Of a stretch of DNA of 64,000 nucleotides, positions 16,596-26,900 are shown in pieces. The stretch's first letter is position 1, and every line of letters begins with the position of its first letter. The notes under the pieces are model-generated. The model was not told the origin of the DNA, did not search any database, and saw only the letters and a program-made list of their open reading frames with translations. The stretch comes from Bacteroidales bacterium (GTDB lineage: Bacteria > Bacteroidota > Bacteroidia > Bacteroidales > F082): positions 62,001 to 126,000 of the forward strand of contig JAGBQJ010000057.1 of NCBI GenBank assembly GCA_017632935.1. The letters are read 5' to 3'. A program made the position numbers and the translations under genes.

Positions 16596-18272
16596 TTATT
16601 CTTTCAGTTTCTTGTATCTGAAACGTTTGGGCTCGACATTGCCGAGGCGTTTCATCTTGTTCTCCTCGTATTCGGAATAAGAGCCTTCAAAGAAATACAC
16701 CTGTGAGTTGCCCTCGAAGGCGAGGATATGGGTGGCCACACGGTCGAGGAACCAACGGTCGTGGCTGATGATGACGGCGCAGCCCGCGAAGTTCTCCAGA
16801 CCTTCTTCAAGTGCACGTAAGGTATTGACGTCGATGTCGTTGGTGGGCTCGTCCAAGAGCAACACGTTGGCTTCCTGCTTCAGTGTGAGGGCGAGGTGCA
16901 TACGGTTACGTTCACCGCCCGATAATACGCCTGCTTTCTTTTGCTGGTCGTTGCCGCCGAAGTTGAAGCGTGAGACGTAGGCGCGCGAGTTGATGCTGCG
17001 TTTTCCCAGCTGGATCAAGTCGTTACCGCCGCTGATGACCTCCCAGACGGTCTTCTCAGGGTCGATGTCGGCATGCTGCTGGTCGACATAGCCGATTTTC
17101 ACGGTCTCGCCAACTTCGAAGGTGCCTGAGTCAGGCTGTTCCAAACCCATGATGAGACGAAACAGCGTGGTCTTGCCTGCGCCGTTGGGCCCGATGACAC
17201 CCACGATGCCGCCTTGCGGCAGGCTGAAGTTCAAATTTTCGAACAATAACTTGTCGCCGTAGGCCTTGGTGACGTCATGCGCTTCAATGACTTTGGTGCC
17301 GAGGCGGTCGCCATTGGGGATATAGATCTCGAGTTTCTCTTCTTTTTCCTTCACGTCCTCGTTGAGCATCTTCTCATACGATTCCAAACGAGCTTTGCCT
17401 TTGGCATGACGTGCCTTCGGGGCCATGCGCACCCATTCCAGCTCACGTTCGAGGGTCTTACGGCGCTTGCTCTCGGTCTTTTCTTCCATGGCAAGGCGTG
17501 CGGTCTTCTGGTCGAGCCATGACGAATAGTTGCCCTTCCACGGGATGCCTTCGCCACGGTCGAGTTCGAGGATCCAGCCGGCCACATGGTCGAGGAAGTA
17601 ACGGTCGTGGGTGACGGCGATGACGGTGCCTTTGTATTGCTGCAGGTGGCTCTCCAACCATTGGATGCTCTCGGCGTCGAGGTGGTTGGTGGGCTCGTCA
17701 AGGAGCAGGATATCGGGCTCTTGCAGCAGCAGACGGCACAGGGCCACACGGCGGCGCTCGCCTCCTGAGAGATTCTTCACTGGCGTGTCGCCGTCGGGAC
17801 AGTTGAGGGCGTCCATGGCGCGCTCCAGCTTGCTGTCGAGTTCCCAGGCGTCGTGTTGCTCGATGAGTTCGGTCAGTTCGCCCTGACGGGCAATCAGCTT
17901 GTCAAAGTCAGCGTCGGGCTCGGCGAATTTGTTGTTGATCTCCTCGTATTCCTTGAGGATGTCGACGATTTCCTGTACGCCTTCCTCCACCACTTGACGG
18001 ACGGTTTTGTTGTCGTCGAGCTGCGGCTCCTGGTCGAGCATGCCGACCGAGTAGCCGGGCGAGAAGACGACCTCGCCGTTATAGGATTTCTCCTTGCCCG
18101 CGATGATACGCAGCAGGGTCGATTTTCCCGCTCCGTTCAAGCCGATGATGCCGATTTTGGCGCCATAGAAGAAGGAGAGGTAGATGTCTTTCAGGATTTG
18201 TCGCGACGGCGGGATGATTTTGCTTACGCCTACCATCGAGAAGATGATTTTTTTGTCGTCAGTTTGTGCCAT
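16596..18272 (-). CDS. ettA: Energy-dependent translational throttle protein, ABC-F ATPase
   Basis: A 558-residue soluble ABC-F protein with two ATPase cassettes, close to the ~555 residues of E. coli EttA. First cassette: GLNGAGKST, LSGGERRRV, LLLDEPTNHLD. Second: GPNGAGKTT, LSGGERNRM, LLLDEPTNDID. The linker between them contains the charged arm and the PtIM-like stretch around ERELEWVRMAPKARHAK. EttA binds the ribosomal E site and gates the first peptide bond according to the ATP/ADP ratio. There is no membrane segment. It is 9 bp downstream of a glycosyltransferase gene in a long minus-strand run. Confidence 0.95.
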   Translation of the reverse strand: MAQTDDKKIIFSMVGVSKIIPPSRQILKDIYLSFFYGAKIGIIGLNGAGKSTLLRIIAGKEKSYNGEVVFSPGYSVGMLDQEPQLDDNKTVRQVVEEGVQEIVDILKEYEEINNKFAEPDADFDKLIARQGELTELIEQHDAWELDSKLERAMDALNCPDGDTPVKNLSGGERRRVALCRLLLQEPDILLLDEPTNHLDAESIQWLESHLQQYKGTVIAVTHDRYFLDHVAGWILELDRGEGIPWKGNYSSWLDQKTARLAMEEKTESKRRKTLERELEWVRMAPKARHAKGKARLESYEKMLNEDVKEKEEKLEIYIPNGDRLGTKVIEAHDVTKAYGDKLLFENLNFSLPQGGIVGVIGPNGAGKTTLFRLIMGLEQPDSGTFEVGETVKIGYVDQQHADIDPEKTVWEVISGGNDLIQLGKRSINSRAYVSRFNFGGNDQQKKAGVLSGGERNRMHLALTLKQEANVLLLDEPTNDIDVNTLRALEEGLENFAGCAVIISHDRWFLDRVATHILAFEGNSQVYFFEGSYSEYEENKMKRLGNVEPKRFRYKKLKE

Positions 18273-18281
18273 ATTCAGTTG

Positions 18282-19460
18282 TCAATTGTTCAGTTGTTGG
18301 TTCATTGCGTTTTCCATGATGGCCGTTGCCTTGCCCCAATCGTAGACGCGGTTGGTGAAATTATATCCCGCCAGGGCGAGGTGTTCGGCTTTGTCCTTGT
18401 CGGTCAATAGGGTAATGATGTGTTGCGCCAGTTCTTCGGCGTTGCTGCCGACCAAGATTTCTTCATCGGGTTTGGCACCCAAAGAGGCGTTCGCCAAAGG
18501 CGAGGTGATGGCAGGCAGGCGCATCGACATGGCTTCCAATAGTTTATTCTGCAATCCCGTCCCGATGCGCATGGGCGCGATGAACACACGGCTTTGGGCG
18601 TAGGCGGTGCGGATGTCGTCGAGCCAGCCACTGACGATGATTTTGTCTGATGCCGCCTTCTTTACTTTCGGGTCGGGGGTGGCTCCAGCGATGTAGAGCT
18701 TGGTCTCAGGCAGGGTCTTCCATACAATGGGCATGATTTCGTTGGAGAGGTATTCAACAGCATTCACGTTGGGCGGATAGCTCATATTCCCGGTGAAGAC
18801 GAGGTCGTATTGCTTTTCGCAGTCCATGGGGTGGTATTTCTCGTGGTCGACGCCGTTGGGAATGACGAGGATTTCATCGCGTTTCTCATGCGGGAACAAG
18901 TCGCGGTCGGGCTCGCTGATGATGGTGCGTACGTCGAAGTCGTCGAAGATGGCGGCCTCATAACGGCACAGGCGTCGGTATTCCATGTTATAGATAGGTC
19001 GCGTGACGAACGAGGCAATGTCGGCGCGGCGTTTCATGCCGTATGAGAAAATGTCTTGATAATCAATGGTTTTCGGAAGGTCTTTATAACGGATGTACTC
19101 TGCCACGCGGAGCAGTTGCCCGAAGAGCATGTCGGGTTTGTGCTTGGCCATCAAGGCATCGATTCTCTTGGCTGCCTTGCGGTTGTAGAAATAGCCGCAC
19201 TGCATGGGCAGGCCCTTGAAAAAGGCGCGGACGAGCCCCAACAGGATTTGCGGCTTCGTGATTTTGATGAAGTTGATGGACTGGCAATAAGGTTGCAAGG
19301 CATGAAAAGCGTCCTGCTCGCTGACTTTTGCGTTGTCGTTGAGCGCACAAAGGACGATTTCGTTGTGCTTTGCGAGTTGCTTTATCTGGTTGAATGCCCG
19401 CAACTTATCGCCTTTTTCAAGCGGATAGGGGATGCGGGGCAAGAGTACAAAAATCTTCAT
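18282..19460 (-). CDS. Glycosyltransferase, GT4-like
   Basis: A 392-residue GT-B fold enzyme. The N-terminus reads MKIFVLLPRIPYPLEKGDKL, a start typical of GT4 sugar transferases. The C-terminal donor domain has VIPNGVDHEKY, DLVFTGNMSYPPNVNAVEY, KLYIAGATPDPKV and the RIGTGLQNKLLEAMSM nucleotide-sugar motif. It is most likely a cytoplasmic enzyme in cell-surface glycan assembly (lipopolysaccharide or the T9SS anchor sugar); donor and acceptor cannot be read. The last codons (NQQLNN) run into a CAATTGTTCAGTTG repeat shared with the gap before ettA. Confidence 0.88.
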   Translation of the reverse strand: MKIFVLLPRIPYPLEKGDKLRAFNQIKQLAKHNEIVLCALNDNAKVSEQDAFHALQPYCQSINFIKITKPQILLGLVRAFFKGLPMQCGYFYNRKAAKRIDALMAKHKPDMLFGQLLRVAEYIRYKDLPKTIDYQDIFSYGMKRRADIASFVTRPIYNMEYRRLCRYEAAIFDDFDVRTIISEPDRDLFPHEKRDEILVIPNGVDHEKYHPMDCEKQYDLVFTGNMSYPPNVNAVEYLSNEIMPIVWKTLPETKLYIAGATPDPKVKKAASDKIIVSGWLDDIRTAYAQSRVFIAPMRIGTGLQNKLLEAMSMRLPAITSPLANASLGAKPDEEILVGSNAEELAQHIITLLTDKDKAEHLALAGYNFTNRVYDWGKATAIMENAMNQQLNN

Positions 19461-19492
19461 TACCTCGAAATTGAGGGTACAAAGATAATAAT

Positions 19493-20710
19493 TTATAGGA
19501 AACTAATCTTACTTCCAGGCTTGATTTGCTCATAGAACATCAACAAGCGGGCGATGATCTTACGGTTGTCGTAGGTCTCTTCCACCAGTTTCCTTGCGGC
19601 CTGACCGATGCGCACGGCGGTTTCTGGGCTTTCGTTGAGGCTGCGGATGGCCTCTACCATCTTGGCCTTGTTCTCGGCGATGATGATGTTGACTTCCTCG
19701 TCGTAAAGGATGCCCTCAGCACCCACACGCGTGGTGATGACGGTCTTGCCCAAGGCCATCGACTCGATGATCTTGATGCGGATGCCGCTGCCCGAAAGCA
19801 AAGGCACGATGGCGACATCATGGTCGCTGACAAACGCCTTGGCGTCAGGCACCTCGCCGACGACCTCGACATGCGGGTTGTTTAGTGTGGTGAGCCATTC
19901 GGGCATGGAGCGCCCTGCCAGGTGATAGACGAAATCGGGCACTTTCTCCACCGTCTTGGACAGCACCTCATCGATAAACCAGCGAATGCCTTCCTCGTTG
20001 GGCATCCAGTTCATGGAGCCGATGTGGTAGAACTTGGGTTTGCCTTCGATTTCGTATTTTGGCGTAAACTGCTCAGGATAAACGCCATACGGGATGTCGA
20101 TGATGGGTTTGGAACAGTATTTTCTGAAGAAGGCGGCGTCTTTGCGCGTGATGGCGGCGATGCCGTCAACGGTTTCAAGTGCCGACAACTCGTAGTCTTT
20201 CAAGGTCTTGGCTAAATGGTTGATATACCACCGCTTGACGAAGAATTTGGTCTCTTTGGCAATGCGTTCCCAAATCTTGTGTTCCACGTTGTGGGCACGC
20301 AACACAATCATCGCCTTGCTGTGTTCGCGGATGGTCTCCACATAAGGAGCCATGAAAAGCATCTCTAACTGAATTACATCAAACTGCTCTTTATCAAGCA
20401 CTTCTGATAGCCTTGCCTTAAACTCCTCCGAGATGAAACGCTCCACATGGTAAGAACGTCTGGTGAACAGGTTGATGAAGGCCTTAAGTGGCCGGATGCT
20501 CAAGTCGACATCGATGAGCTCGATGCCGGTCTTTTGCTTGTATTCTTCGGGGATGTCGCTTTCCTTGACATTGTATTTCTCGCTGTTGACTGCCAGTATC
20601 TTGACCTGATGTCCCGCTTCCAAAAGCCCGGTGATGATGCTGTTCATCGCCATGGGACCGCCTTCAGAGGCAGGATAGGGAGGTTTGTTGCAGAGTAGAA
20701 GTATTTTCAT
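19493..20710 (-). CDS. Glycosyltransferase, GT4 family
   Basis: A 405-residue GT-B glycosyltransferase. The acceptor side begins MKILLLCNKPPYPASEGGP; the donor domain carries RAHNVEHKIWERIA, DIPYGVYPEQF, FYHIGSMNWMPNEEGIRWF and GSGIRIKIIESMALGKTVI with the E-x7-E type sugar-nucleotide motif. It lies 32 bp before a second GT4 gene and 10 bp after the lptF/G-type permease gene, so the three are probably co-transcribed and involved in envelope polysaccharide synthesis and export. Substrates are unknown. Confidence 0.9.
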   Translation of the reverse strand: MKILLLCNKPPYPASEGGPMAMNSIITGLLEAGHQVKILAVNSEKYNVKESDIPEEYKQKTGIELIDVDLSIRPLKAFINLFTRRSYHVERFISEEFKARLSEVLDKEQFDVIQLEMLFMAPYVETIREHSKAMIVLRAHNVEHKIWERIAKETKFFVKRWYINHLAKTLKDYELSALETVDGIAAITRKDAAFFRKYCSKPIIDIPYGVYPEQFTPKYEIEGKPKFYHIGSMNWMPNEEGIRWFIDEVLSKTVEKVPDFVYHLAGRSMPEWLTTLNNPHVEVVGEVPDAKAFVSDHDVAIVPLLSGSGIRIKIIESMALGKTVITTRVGAEGILYDEEVNIIIAENKAKMVEAIRSLNESPETAVRIGQAARKLVEETYDNRKIIARLLMFYEQIKPGSKISFL

Positions 20711-20720
20711 AGGAATGGTT

Positions 20721-22211
20721 TTATTCTGTGATTGTCGGCCCTTCGACAGGCTCAGGGGCCTTGTGGCGTTTGAATAGCTTTTGTAAGGCTTTCTTCCAGC
20801 TGTCGCCGTCGAAGAGGGCCGCGTCGGTGGTGGCCTTGAAGGTGAAGAACAATCCGACTGGTAGCAACACTAACGATGAGAGCCACACGCCAAGGAACAT
20901 GTTGAGGTCGCCGAAGACCGCCATACGCTCGGCAATGGTGGAGATGAGGTGGTAGATGATGAAAAACACCACGGAGATGACCACGGGCAAGCCCAGTCCG
21001 CCCCTGCGGATGATGCTGCCCAACGGCGCCCCGATGAAGAAGAAGATGAGACAGGCGATGCTCAGCGTGAACTTCTTGTGCCACTCTTTCTTGTGCTTGT
21101 TGATGTTTTCGTGGTGTGATTTGAGATCCAACTTGTTGAAGGCGACGTTGTCTTTGGCATTTTGCGCGCTGGCGGAAGCCATGTTAGCGATAGAGGAGCG
21201 CGTCTCGCCTTCGTAGCGGTCGAGGAGCGGCCAACTGAGGATAAGGCTGGTGTCGGCCACGATGCTGTCGGGTGTGGGTGGTGTAATGTCCTTAGGCGGA
21301 TTGTCGGCGTGAAGGCTGTTGTAGTTGGCCCATCGTCGCTCAAAGCCTTGAGTGAAAGCGTCTTGCTTTTCGACGAAACGGTGTTCAAGCGAGTCCAAGG
21401 AGGTGGAGAGCTGACGGATGTTCATCATCTGTTGGTACGACTTGTACATCTCCTCGTCCGAGCGGGTCATGTCAAACGAGGCCAGGCTGAACTTGATCTG
21501 TTGCTGCTTGAATGACATGCGTTCGAAGGGTCTCCGCTCCTTGAAGTTATCGGGGGTGAGGTCGGTGTAGTTGTAGCCGTCGTAAAGGGTGAAGATGATG
21601 TTGCGCTGGTTGGGACTCATCGACATCATGCCCGAGTCGGCGGAGATGATCTTGGTGTTGCCCATGCGGTCGCTGTGGTCGTAGATTTTCACGCCGTAGA
21701 TGTGGCTGCCGTCCTTGCCTTTCTTTTCCACATAGATGACGTAGTTGTCGATGTCCTTGTAAAACACGCCTTCCTTGATGTTGAAGGCCAGTTTTTGTCG
21801 TTGCACATCGGTCAGCAGGGTGCGCCATTTCAAGGTGGCGATGGGGATGAGGCTGTTGGAGATGAAGAAAGCCAGCACGCTGGTCATCAATGCGAAAACC
21901 AACAAAGGCCGCATTACCTTCCACATGGAGATGCCCGAGGCTTTCATGGCCACCAGTTCATAGTGCTCACCCAGATTGCCGAAACACATCAGTAAGGCCA
22001 GCAACAGAGCCAAGGGCAGCGACATAGGAATGGCAGTGATGGAGGTGTAGAACAGAAGTTCTGCCAAAATTTTGATTTCCAAACCTTTACCAACCAAATC
22101 GTCGACATAAAGCCATACGAACTGCATCACCCAGATGAACACCACGATGAAGAAGGTGAGCACGAAGGTACCGAGAAACGATTTGGTGATATAAAGGTAA
22201 AGTTTCCTCAT
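20721..22211 (-). CDS. LptF/LptG family lipopolysaccharide export permease
   Basis: A 496-residue inner-membrane permease of the YjgP/YjgQ family, the part of the Lpt ABC transporter that lifts LPS toward the outer membrane. Membrane segments are near residues 12-35 (FLGTFVLTFFIVVFIWVMQF), 55-75, 100-125, and three near the C-terminus (FTLSIACLIFFFIGAPLGSI; LPVVISVVFFIIYHLIS; FLGVWLSSLVLLPVGLFF). A soluble jellyroll lies between. ATG at 22211 is preferred to an upstream in-frame ATG at 22283 because the latter would overlap the divergent gene and its promoter. Oddity: the C-terminal APEPVEGP is encoded by a dispersed repeat. Whether it is LptF or LptG cannot be told from sequence alone. Confidence 0.9.
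   Translation of the reverse strand: MRKLYLYITKSFLGTFVLTFFIVVFIWVMQFVWLYVDDLVGKGLEIKILAELLFYTSITAIPMSLPLALLLALLMCFGNLGEHYELVAMKASGISMWKVMRPLLVFALMTSVLAFFISNSLIPIATLKWRTLLTDVQRQKLAFNIKEGVFYKDIDNYVIYVEKKGKDGSHIYGVKIYDHSDRMGNTKIISADSGMMSMSPNQRNIIFTLYDGYNYTDLTPDNFKERRPFERMSFKQQQIKFSLASFDMTRSDEEMYKSYQQMMNIRQLSTSLDSLEHRFVEKQDAFTQGFERRWANYNSLHADNPPKDITPPTPDSIVADTSLILSWPLLDRYEGETRSSIANMASASAQNAKDNVAFNKLDLKSHHENINKHKKEWHKKFTLSIACLIFFFIGAPLGSIIRRGGLGLPVVISVVFFIIYHLISTIAERMAVFGDLNMFLGVWLSSLVLLPVGLFFTFKATTDAALFDGDSWKKALQKLFKRHKAPEPVEGPTITE
20737..20760. repeat. CCCTTCGACAGGCTCAGG-family repeat at the 3' end of the permease gene
   Basis: The same repeat as in waaA, read in the opposite orientation in the coding frame, where it encodes PEPVEGP in the last residues of the permease. 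It lies just before the stop codon. Confidence 0.8.
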
Positions 22212-22230
22212 TTTTGCTGAAAGAACGCTG

Positions 22231-22255
22231 CAAAAATAGAAAAATTCTATCTTTG
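22231..22255. promoter_or_regulatory. Divergent -7 boxes between the permease and PAS genes
   Basis: Minus strand TATTTTTG (22238-22231) faces the permease gene; plus strand TATCTTTG (22248-22255) faces the PAS gene, 20 bp before its ATG. No clear TTG -33 element was found for either. Confidence 0.5.
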
Positions 22256-22274
22256 CCGAAAAAATACAAGCACA

Positions 22275-22610
22275 ATGAATCAACTTGACTATCTAAAAGG
22301 GCTTAATCTGGCCATTACCATTAGCGCCAAAGACGGCGAGATCCTTTATCAAAACGACAGCTCCCTTGAGGTGAACGGCGACGCGCGTGGCCGCGACTTG
22401 ATGAAATGCCACAACGAGCGTTCGCAGCAAATCATCCAGCATCTTTTGGACGATGCCGCCACCAATGTCTACACGATTTCCAAAAAGGGCAAGAAGAAAC
22501 TGATCTATCAGACACCTTGGTATGAGGACGACGCCAAACAAATTGTAGGCGGCCTCGTCGAATTCTCCATCATCCTGCCAGAGGACATGCCGCATTATGA
22601 TCGTGGATGA
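22275..22610 (+). CDS. Small PAS-domain protein
   Basis: A 111-residue protein made of essentially one PAS-like fold: LAITISAKDGEILYQNDSS at the start, a central helix region (GRDLMKCHNERSQQIIQHLL) and the strands VYTISKKGKKKLIYQTPWY and IVGGLVEFSIILPEDMPH. Free-standing PAS proteins of this size with the KKLIYQTPWY block usually act as ligand or redox sensors, sometimes with haem or flavin. The ligand cannot be assigned. No membrane segment. It is monocistronic, divergent from the LPS permease gene. Confidence 0.75.
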   Translation: MNQLDYLKGLNLAITISAKDGEILYQNDSSLEVNGDARGRDLMKCHNERSQQIIQHLLDDAATNVYTISKKGKKKLIYQTPWYEDDAKQIVGGLVEFSIILPEDMPHYDRG

Positions 22611-22708
22611 TTTTCGACAAAACATGGTAGTCCTGATAATGGAATAGTTTTTGTAAAAATAGCATCGAAATACATAATACAGTCAAACTACAAATCTATT
22701 ATTTATCT

Positions 22709-23896
22709 ATGAAAAAAGTATCAGTTTTTTTGCTCCTTTTGCTCTCATTTTTCAGTGCAAAGGCCAATGACGGTGTGTTCTATGCCAACGGCAACCAGTT
22801 GATTCCCATTGCCGAGTCGGACATCAGTGTGAAGAAAGAAGTGCTGACCATTAACCGTGTTGGCAATTGCTTGAAAGTAAATGTCTATTACGAGTTTTTC
22901 AACCCTGTAAAGGCCAAAGACTTGCTGGTTGGTTTCGAAGCCGAACCTCCCTATCCCTATGACGAGGAATACTTGAAACTGTTTCCCGAACAACCACACA
23001 TGCGCAATTTCAAGGTCATGGTCAATGGCGAGGCCTTGAACTATCAAGTCTCACATGTCGCAGGCGGTTATTATGACTATGATGGAACCAAACGGGATGC
23101 ACCGAATTATTATCTCAATGGCAAGGTGCAAGGCTGGTCGCGCCAACAATGTGAAGACTCAATCAGGGCCAATTACTATTTTAACGCGCCATTCATGTTT
23201 GTTTACCATTTCAACGCTCATTTTCGGGAGGGCTTGAACGTCGTGCAGCATTCTTACGATTTCGACATGTCGCACTCAGTGGAGGAGGAGTTTGATTTCG
23301 TTTACATCTTGACTGCTGCCAACCGTTGGGCCAACAATGGTATCGATGACTTCACGCTAGAGGTCAACATGGGCGATAGGGAGTCCTTCATGGTGAATCC
23401 CACTTTCTTTAAGAGCGCCAAGGATTGGGCTATCAATGGTAAGGGGAAGGTGACGATGGAAACACAGTGGGGCCTTGCCGACGAGAAGGGCAGTCCGATC
23501 TTCCATATTCAGGAAGGTAGCATTACCTATAAGAAGAAAAACTTCCATCCCGAGGGCGAACTCAGCATCAACAAGCGCTTGGACCTGATACCTTATTATA
23601 TTGACGGCATGTACGACGGTGTCGATGGCAACGCCATCGTGGAGCAGATGAAAGAACTCTACCATAAGCTCGACAAGGGCTTCTATGACGAACTCGACCT
23701 CTCGAAGTTCACCTCCGAGCATCGCCGCATCCTGCGCAACATGCCTTTTGCCTATCGCGGTCATGTGTTCAAGGATGCCAAACTGAGGCAGTACTTCGAG
23801 TCGACTAGTTGGTACCTCCCCGACCCCGACTACAAGGACAACATGGAAGACCTGACCCCGAAGGAAAAGGAATGGGTCAGTTTCTGGTTCAAGTAA
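22709..23896 (+). CDS. Secreted protein with C-terminal YARHG-like domain
   Basis: A 395-residue exported protein with signal peptide MKKVSVFLLLLLSFFSAKA. The N-terminal two thirds is beta-rich (GNQLIPIAESDISVKKEVLT; VNVYYEFFNPVKAKDLLVGF) and resembles DUF4424-type surface domains. Residues ~335-395 fit a YARHG domain: LRNMPFAYRGHVFKDAKLRQ followed by SWYLPDPDY and an ending with LTPKEKEWVSFW. YARHG domains are extracellular and probably bind cell-wall or surface ligands. It has no T9SS tail, so it should stay periplasmic or be released. Monocistronic, ending in a hairpin terminator. Confidence 0.72.
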   Translation: MKKVSVFLLLLLSFFSAKANDGVFYANGNQLIPIAESDISVKKEVLTINRVGNCLKVNVYYEFFNPVKAKDLLVGFEAEPPYPYDEEYLKLFPEQPHMRNFKVMVNGEALNYQVSHVAGGYYDYDGTKRDAPNYYLNGKVQGWSRQQCEDSIRANYYFNAPFMFVYHFNAHFREGLNVVQHSYDFDMSHSVEEEFDFVYILTAANRWANNGIDDFTLEVNMGDRESFMVNPTFFKSAKDWAINGKGKVTMETQWGLADEKGSPIFHIQEGSITYKKKNFHPEGELSINKRLDLIPYYIDGMYDGVDGNAIVEQMKELYHKLDKGFYDELDLSKFTSEHRRILRNMPFAYRGHVFKDAKLRQYFESTSWYLPDPDYKDNMEDLTPKEKEWVSFWFK

Positions 23897-23904
23897 ACTA
23901 AAAA

Positions 23905-23932
23905 GAGGGTGTGTCAAAACTGGCACACCCTC
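23905..23932 (+). terminator. Terminator after the YARHG gene
   Basis: A 9-bp perfect stem GAGGGTGTG/CACACCCTC with a 10-nt loop is followed by a short T-rich stretch. Confidence 0.6.
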
Positions 23933-23954
23933 GACTTTAAAGGAAAAACAAAAA

Positions 23955-26900
23955 CTATTCTTTCACGAATTTTCTTGTCTCGATGGCATGGTCAGCAATC
24001 AAGCGGATGAAATACATGCCGGGACAGAGGTGTTTAACATCAATTTCCATAGCATCCGACTTGTTTGATTGTTCGTACACCAATATGCCTGTAATCGTGA
24101 AAACTTCCAGCCTGTGAATAGGCAATGAATTTTTTATGAACAACTTGTCGCGAACAGGGTTCGGGAAAATCGTCACCGACGATACAACTTGATGTTCATC
24201 AACGCCGATTCCAGCAAAAACCGTGACTGCGTCAGCATCGGAGCAACCGTAATTATTCGTACCCACAACGGAATATGTTGTCGAATCGGCAGGCAACACA
24301 ATGATGGATGTGGAAATCTCACCCGTTGACCATTCGTAGTTTTCTGCACCTGTTGCAGTGAGTTTGAAGCTGATGCCATTATTGACAATGGTGTCAATTT
24401 GGATACGAACTTCAGGACTTTCAAGTATGTCTAAAGTTACCTCATTACTCGTCAGCTCGTCACCATTCGCAAAGGTGACTAACAAGGTATAAACTCCTGG
24501 CTCTGAAGGCTGGTAATCCAAGCTATTGGCACCTGTAATCACTATGCCATTCCGCTTCCATTGGAGCATATTGTAATCACCAACCACAACCGAAGTCAGA
24601 AGCTCGAAAGTCTCGTTGTCGCAGATGGTTTGGTCGCTGTCGATATGAACAAACACATCGCCATCCAGCACTTGAATCCATGTGGCCTGTTTGCCTTCAT
24701 AGCCATTGTAGCCCTGCGTGTCGTTGATATTCAGCGTATTGACATCCAACACGTAATATCCTGTTTGATGGGTCAAACCTGCGATATTGACATCGTACAA
24801 ATTATCGTCAACTTTGGTTATTTCAACCGTCGAGTTCATCAAATTACTACCATTGTTGCATTTAAGCACCATGTCCTCGTAGGTGAATGTCGAGTCGGCA
24901 ATAGGCTTGCTGAATTTCACTGAGAAGTTTTCCAAAGGATACTCAATGAACGCACTTTCAGGAATGCCCATGATTTTCTCGACTTTCAGAAGGTCTTTCT
25001 TCTTGGTATAGACGAGGATATAAGTGTATTCCTGGCGGTTGTTGGCGAGTGTGTCGACAAGATGCAACTTGTTCTCATAAATCGGGTCGCTTGCATCATG
25101 CAAAGTGACAAAAGTCTGCCAAATGTTATTCATTGGAATGATTTGACTTTCAGTGTTTCTCGTACACGCCACCAACTCATATTTGTCCATTCCTGGGTCA
25201 TCTATAACACCGTAGTTCCAACCGATTCTTGAGGGATTGACCGTGAGCCTGACAATGGTGTCTTGAGGCGTGACGTAATGGTCGAAACGGATGTCATCGA
25301 AAAGGCCGACGGCGGTTCTTCCTCCATGGGAGAAATAGATGGAATCTGGGGTGTCATAATAATCAGGCACATCGTTGACCAAGAAGTCGTTGATATCATC
25401 GTCGAGATTACCGTAGGCGCGGATGGGATGTATCAGCTCATGGATGTCGAGATGACTGACAAGACTCAGGTTCGGGTTGCCGTAGCTGTTGTTGTGGATA
25501 ACATGCGCTTCGTAAGACACAAAGTGACCGAGCAACGAGCTGGTAAACAGCCATTCGCCCACGGCAGTGTGACCGCTTTCGATGTTGCCTAAAGGAATAG
25601 ACATCAGGCCGAGTTGCGCCTCATTACCGTTGAAGGAGGCTCCATACATGGCAAAGTCGATGGCAAGACCTTTCTCGTTATCAACAATCTCAGGTTCAGC
25701 CGTTTCCAAAATCACATTTTTGGCAACACCAGCACCTTTGTTGTTGATAATCACACCTAATTCGGCGGGAACACTAGGCTCCACCTTGTCAAGAGTGAGC
25801 GCATCATCGCCGAGGATGTCGCGCTGCATAAAGTAATCCACATTAAGGTCTGGGCTGGGATGCACTGTTAGGTCGACTGGATACAAGTCATAAACAAATT
25901 CCTCTGAAGTATAAGGGTCGATGAAGGAGAAAGTACCGCCAAAGTAATAGACTTTCGGTTCGGTTGGAGCCGCTTGCTTTGTCGGGATAAACATGATTTT
26001 GGCGACACCATCCGAACCAGCGTCCAAAGAGCCGTCTCCGTCAATTCCCGTGATGTTGTGCAACGATGCCGTATTGATTTGGAACAAGTTGGTGCAATCG
26101 TTACCGTTCTCGTCTTTCACCACAAAGCTAAGTCCAATGCTTTCCATAGCATTTTCATCGTGGCCGTTATGCACCGTGAACGTACCTTCAAAGGCCTCGC
26201 GGGTCATGGTCATCTTTTGGGAGAATTGGACTGTGACTGAGGAGCAAACCGAATTAGACATATTGTTTATCTCTTCATCAAGAAGGTCATACAAATCCTC
26301 AATCATGGCATAAAACGAATCGTATCCCATACAACACACTTTATCACTTATTACACCAATGTCGCTGCCAATACTTTCCAAATGAACTTTGTTTATGATG
26401 TTTGGATAAGTTATATCAGGTTCAAAAATATCATTATTCCATGCAATTACGGTTTGATTCCATCTGTTGATAATGCCTTCTATTGTCTCAACAGGGATGT
26501 CAAAGCCGATTAAACTTGATTGTATCGTTTCTGCCTCACTCTCCGAAATCTCGGTAATGCTTGAATAATAAGGCATCATTAAATTGTGGAGCGACTCAAA
26601 ACCTTCCCTTTCGTACAACAATGTATCTTGATAAAACTCATTGTAAATCTCAATAATATCCTGATTCAACCTGAAAACATAATTGAAATCTTCAAGGTCC
26701 AACCATTGGTTCTTCGACTCGTTCATATATTCCCATCGGCAATGTAGATAAGCAGCCATATTGCCAACAAATGGGCCAAGTTGAAAAGCTACTCCAACAT
26801 AAGGAAGGTATCCACCCCAATAAATTACATGATCATAAGCACTATGATGATTTCCACCAATAAATCCAGCAGCATAGTTAAAATCACTCAATATCGGAAG

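Noticed and set aside
22212-22283. Longer start for the LptF/G-type permease
   Set aside because: It would overlap the divergent PAS gene and cross both -7 boxes; the ATG at 22211 immediately precedes the first helix.
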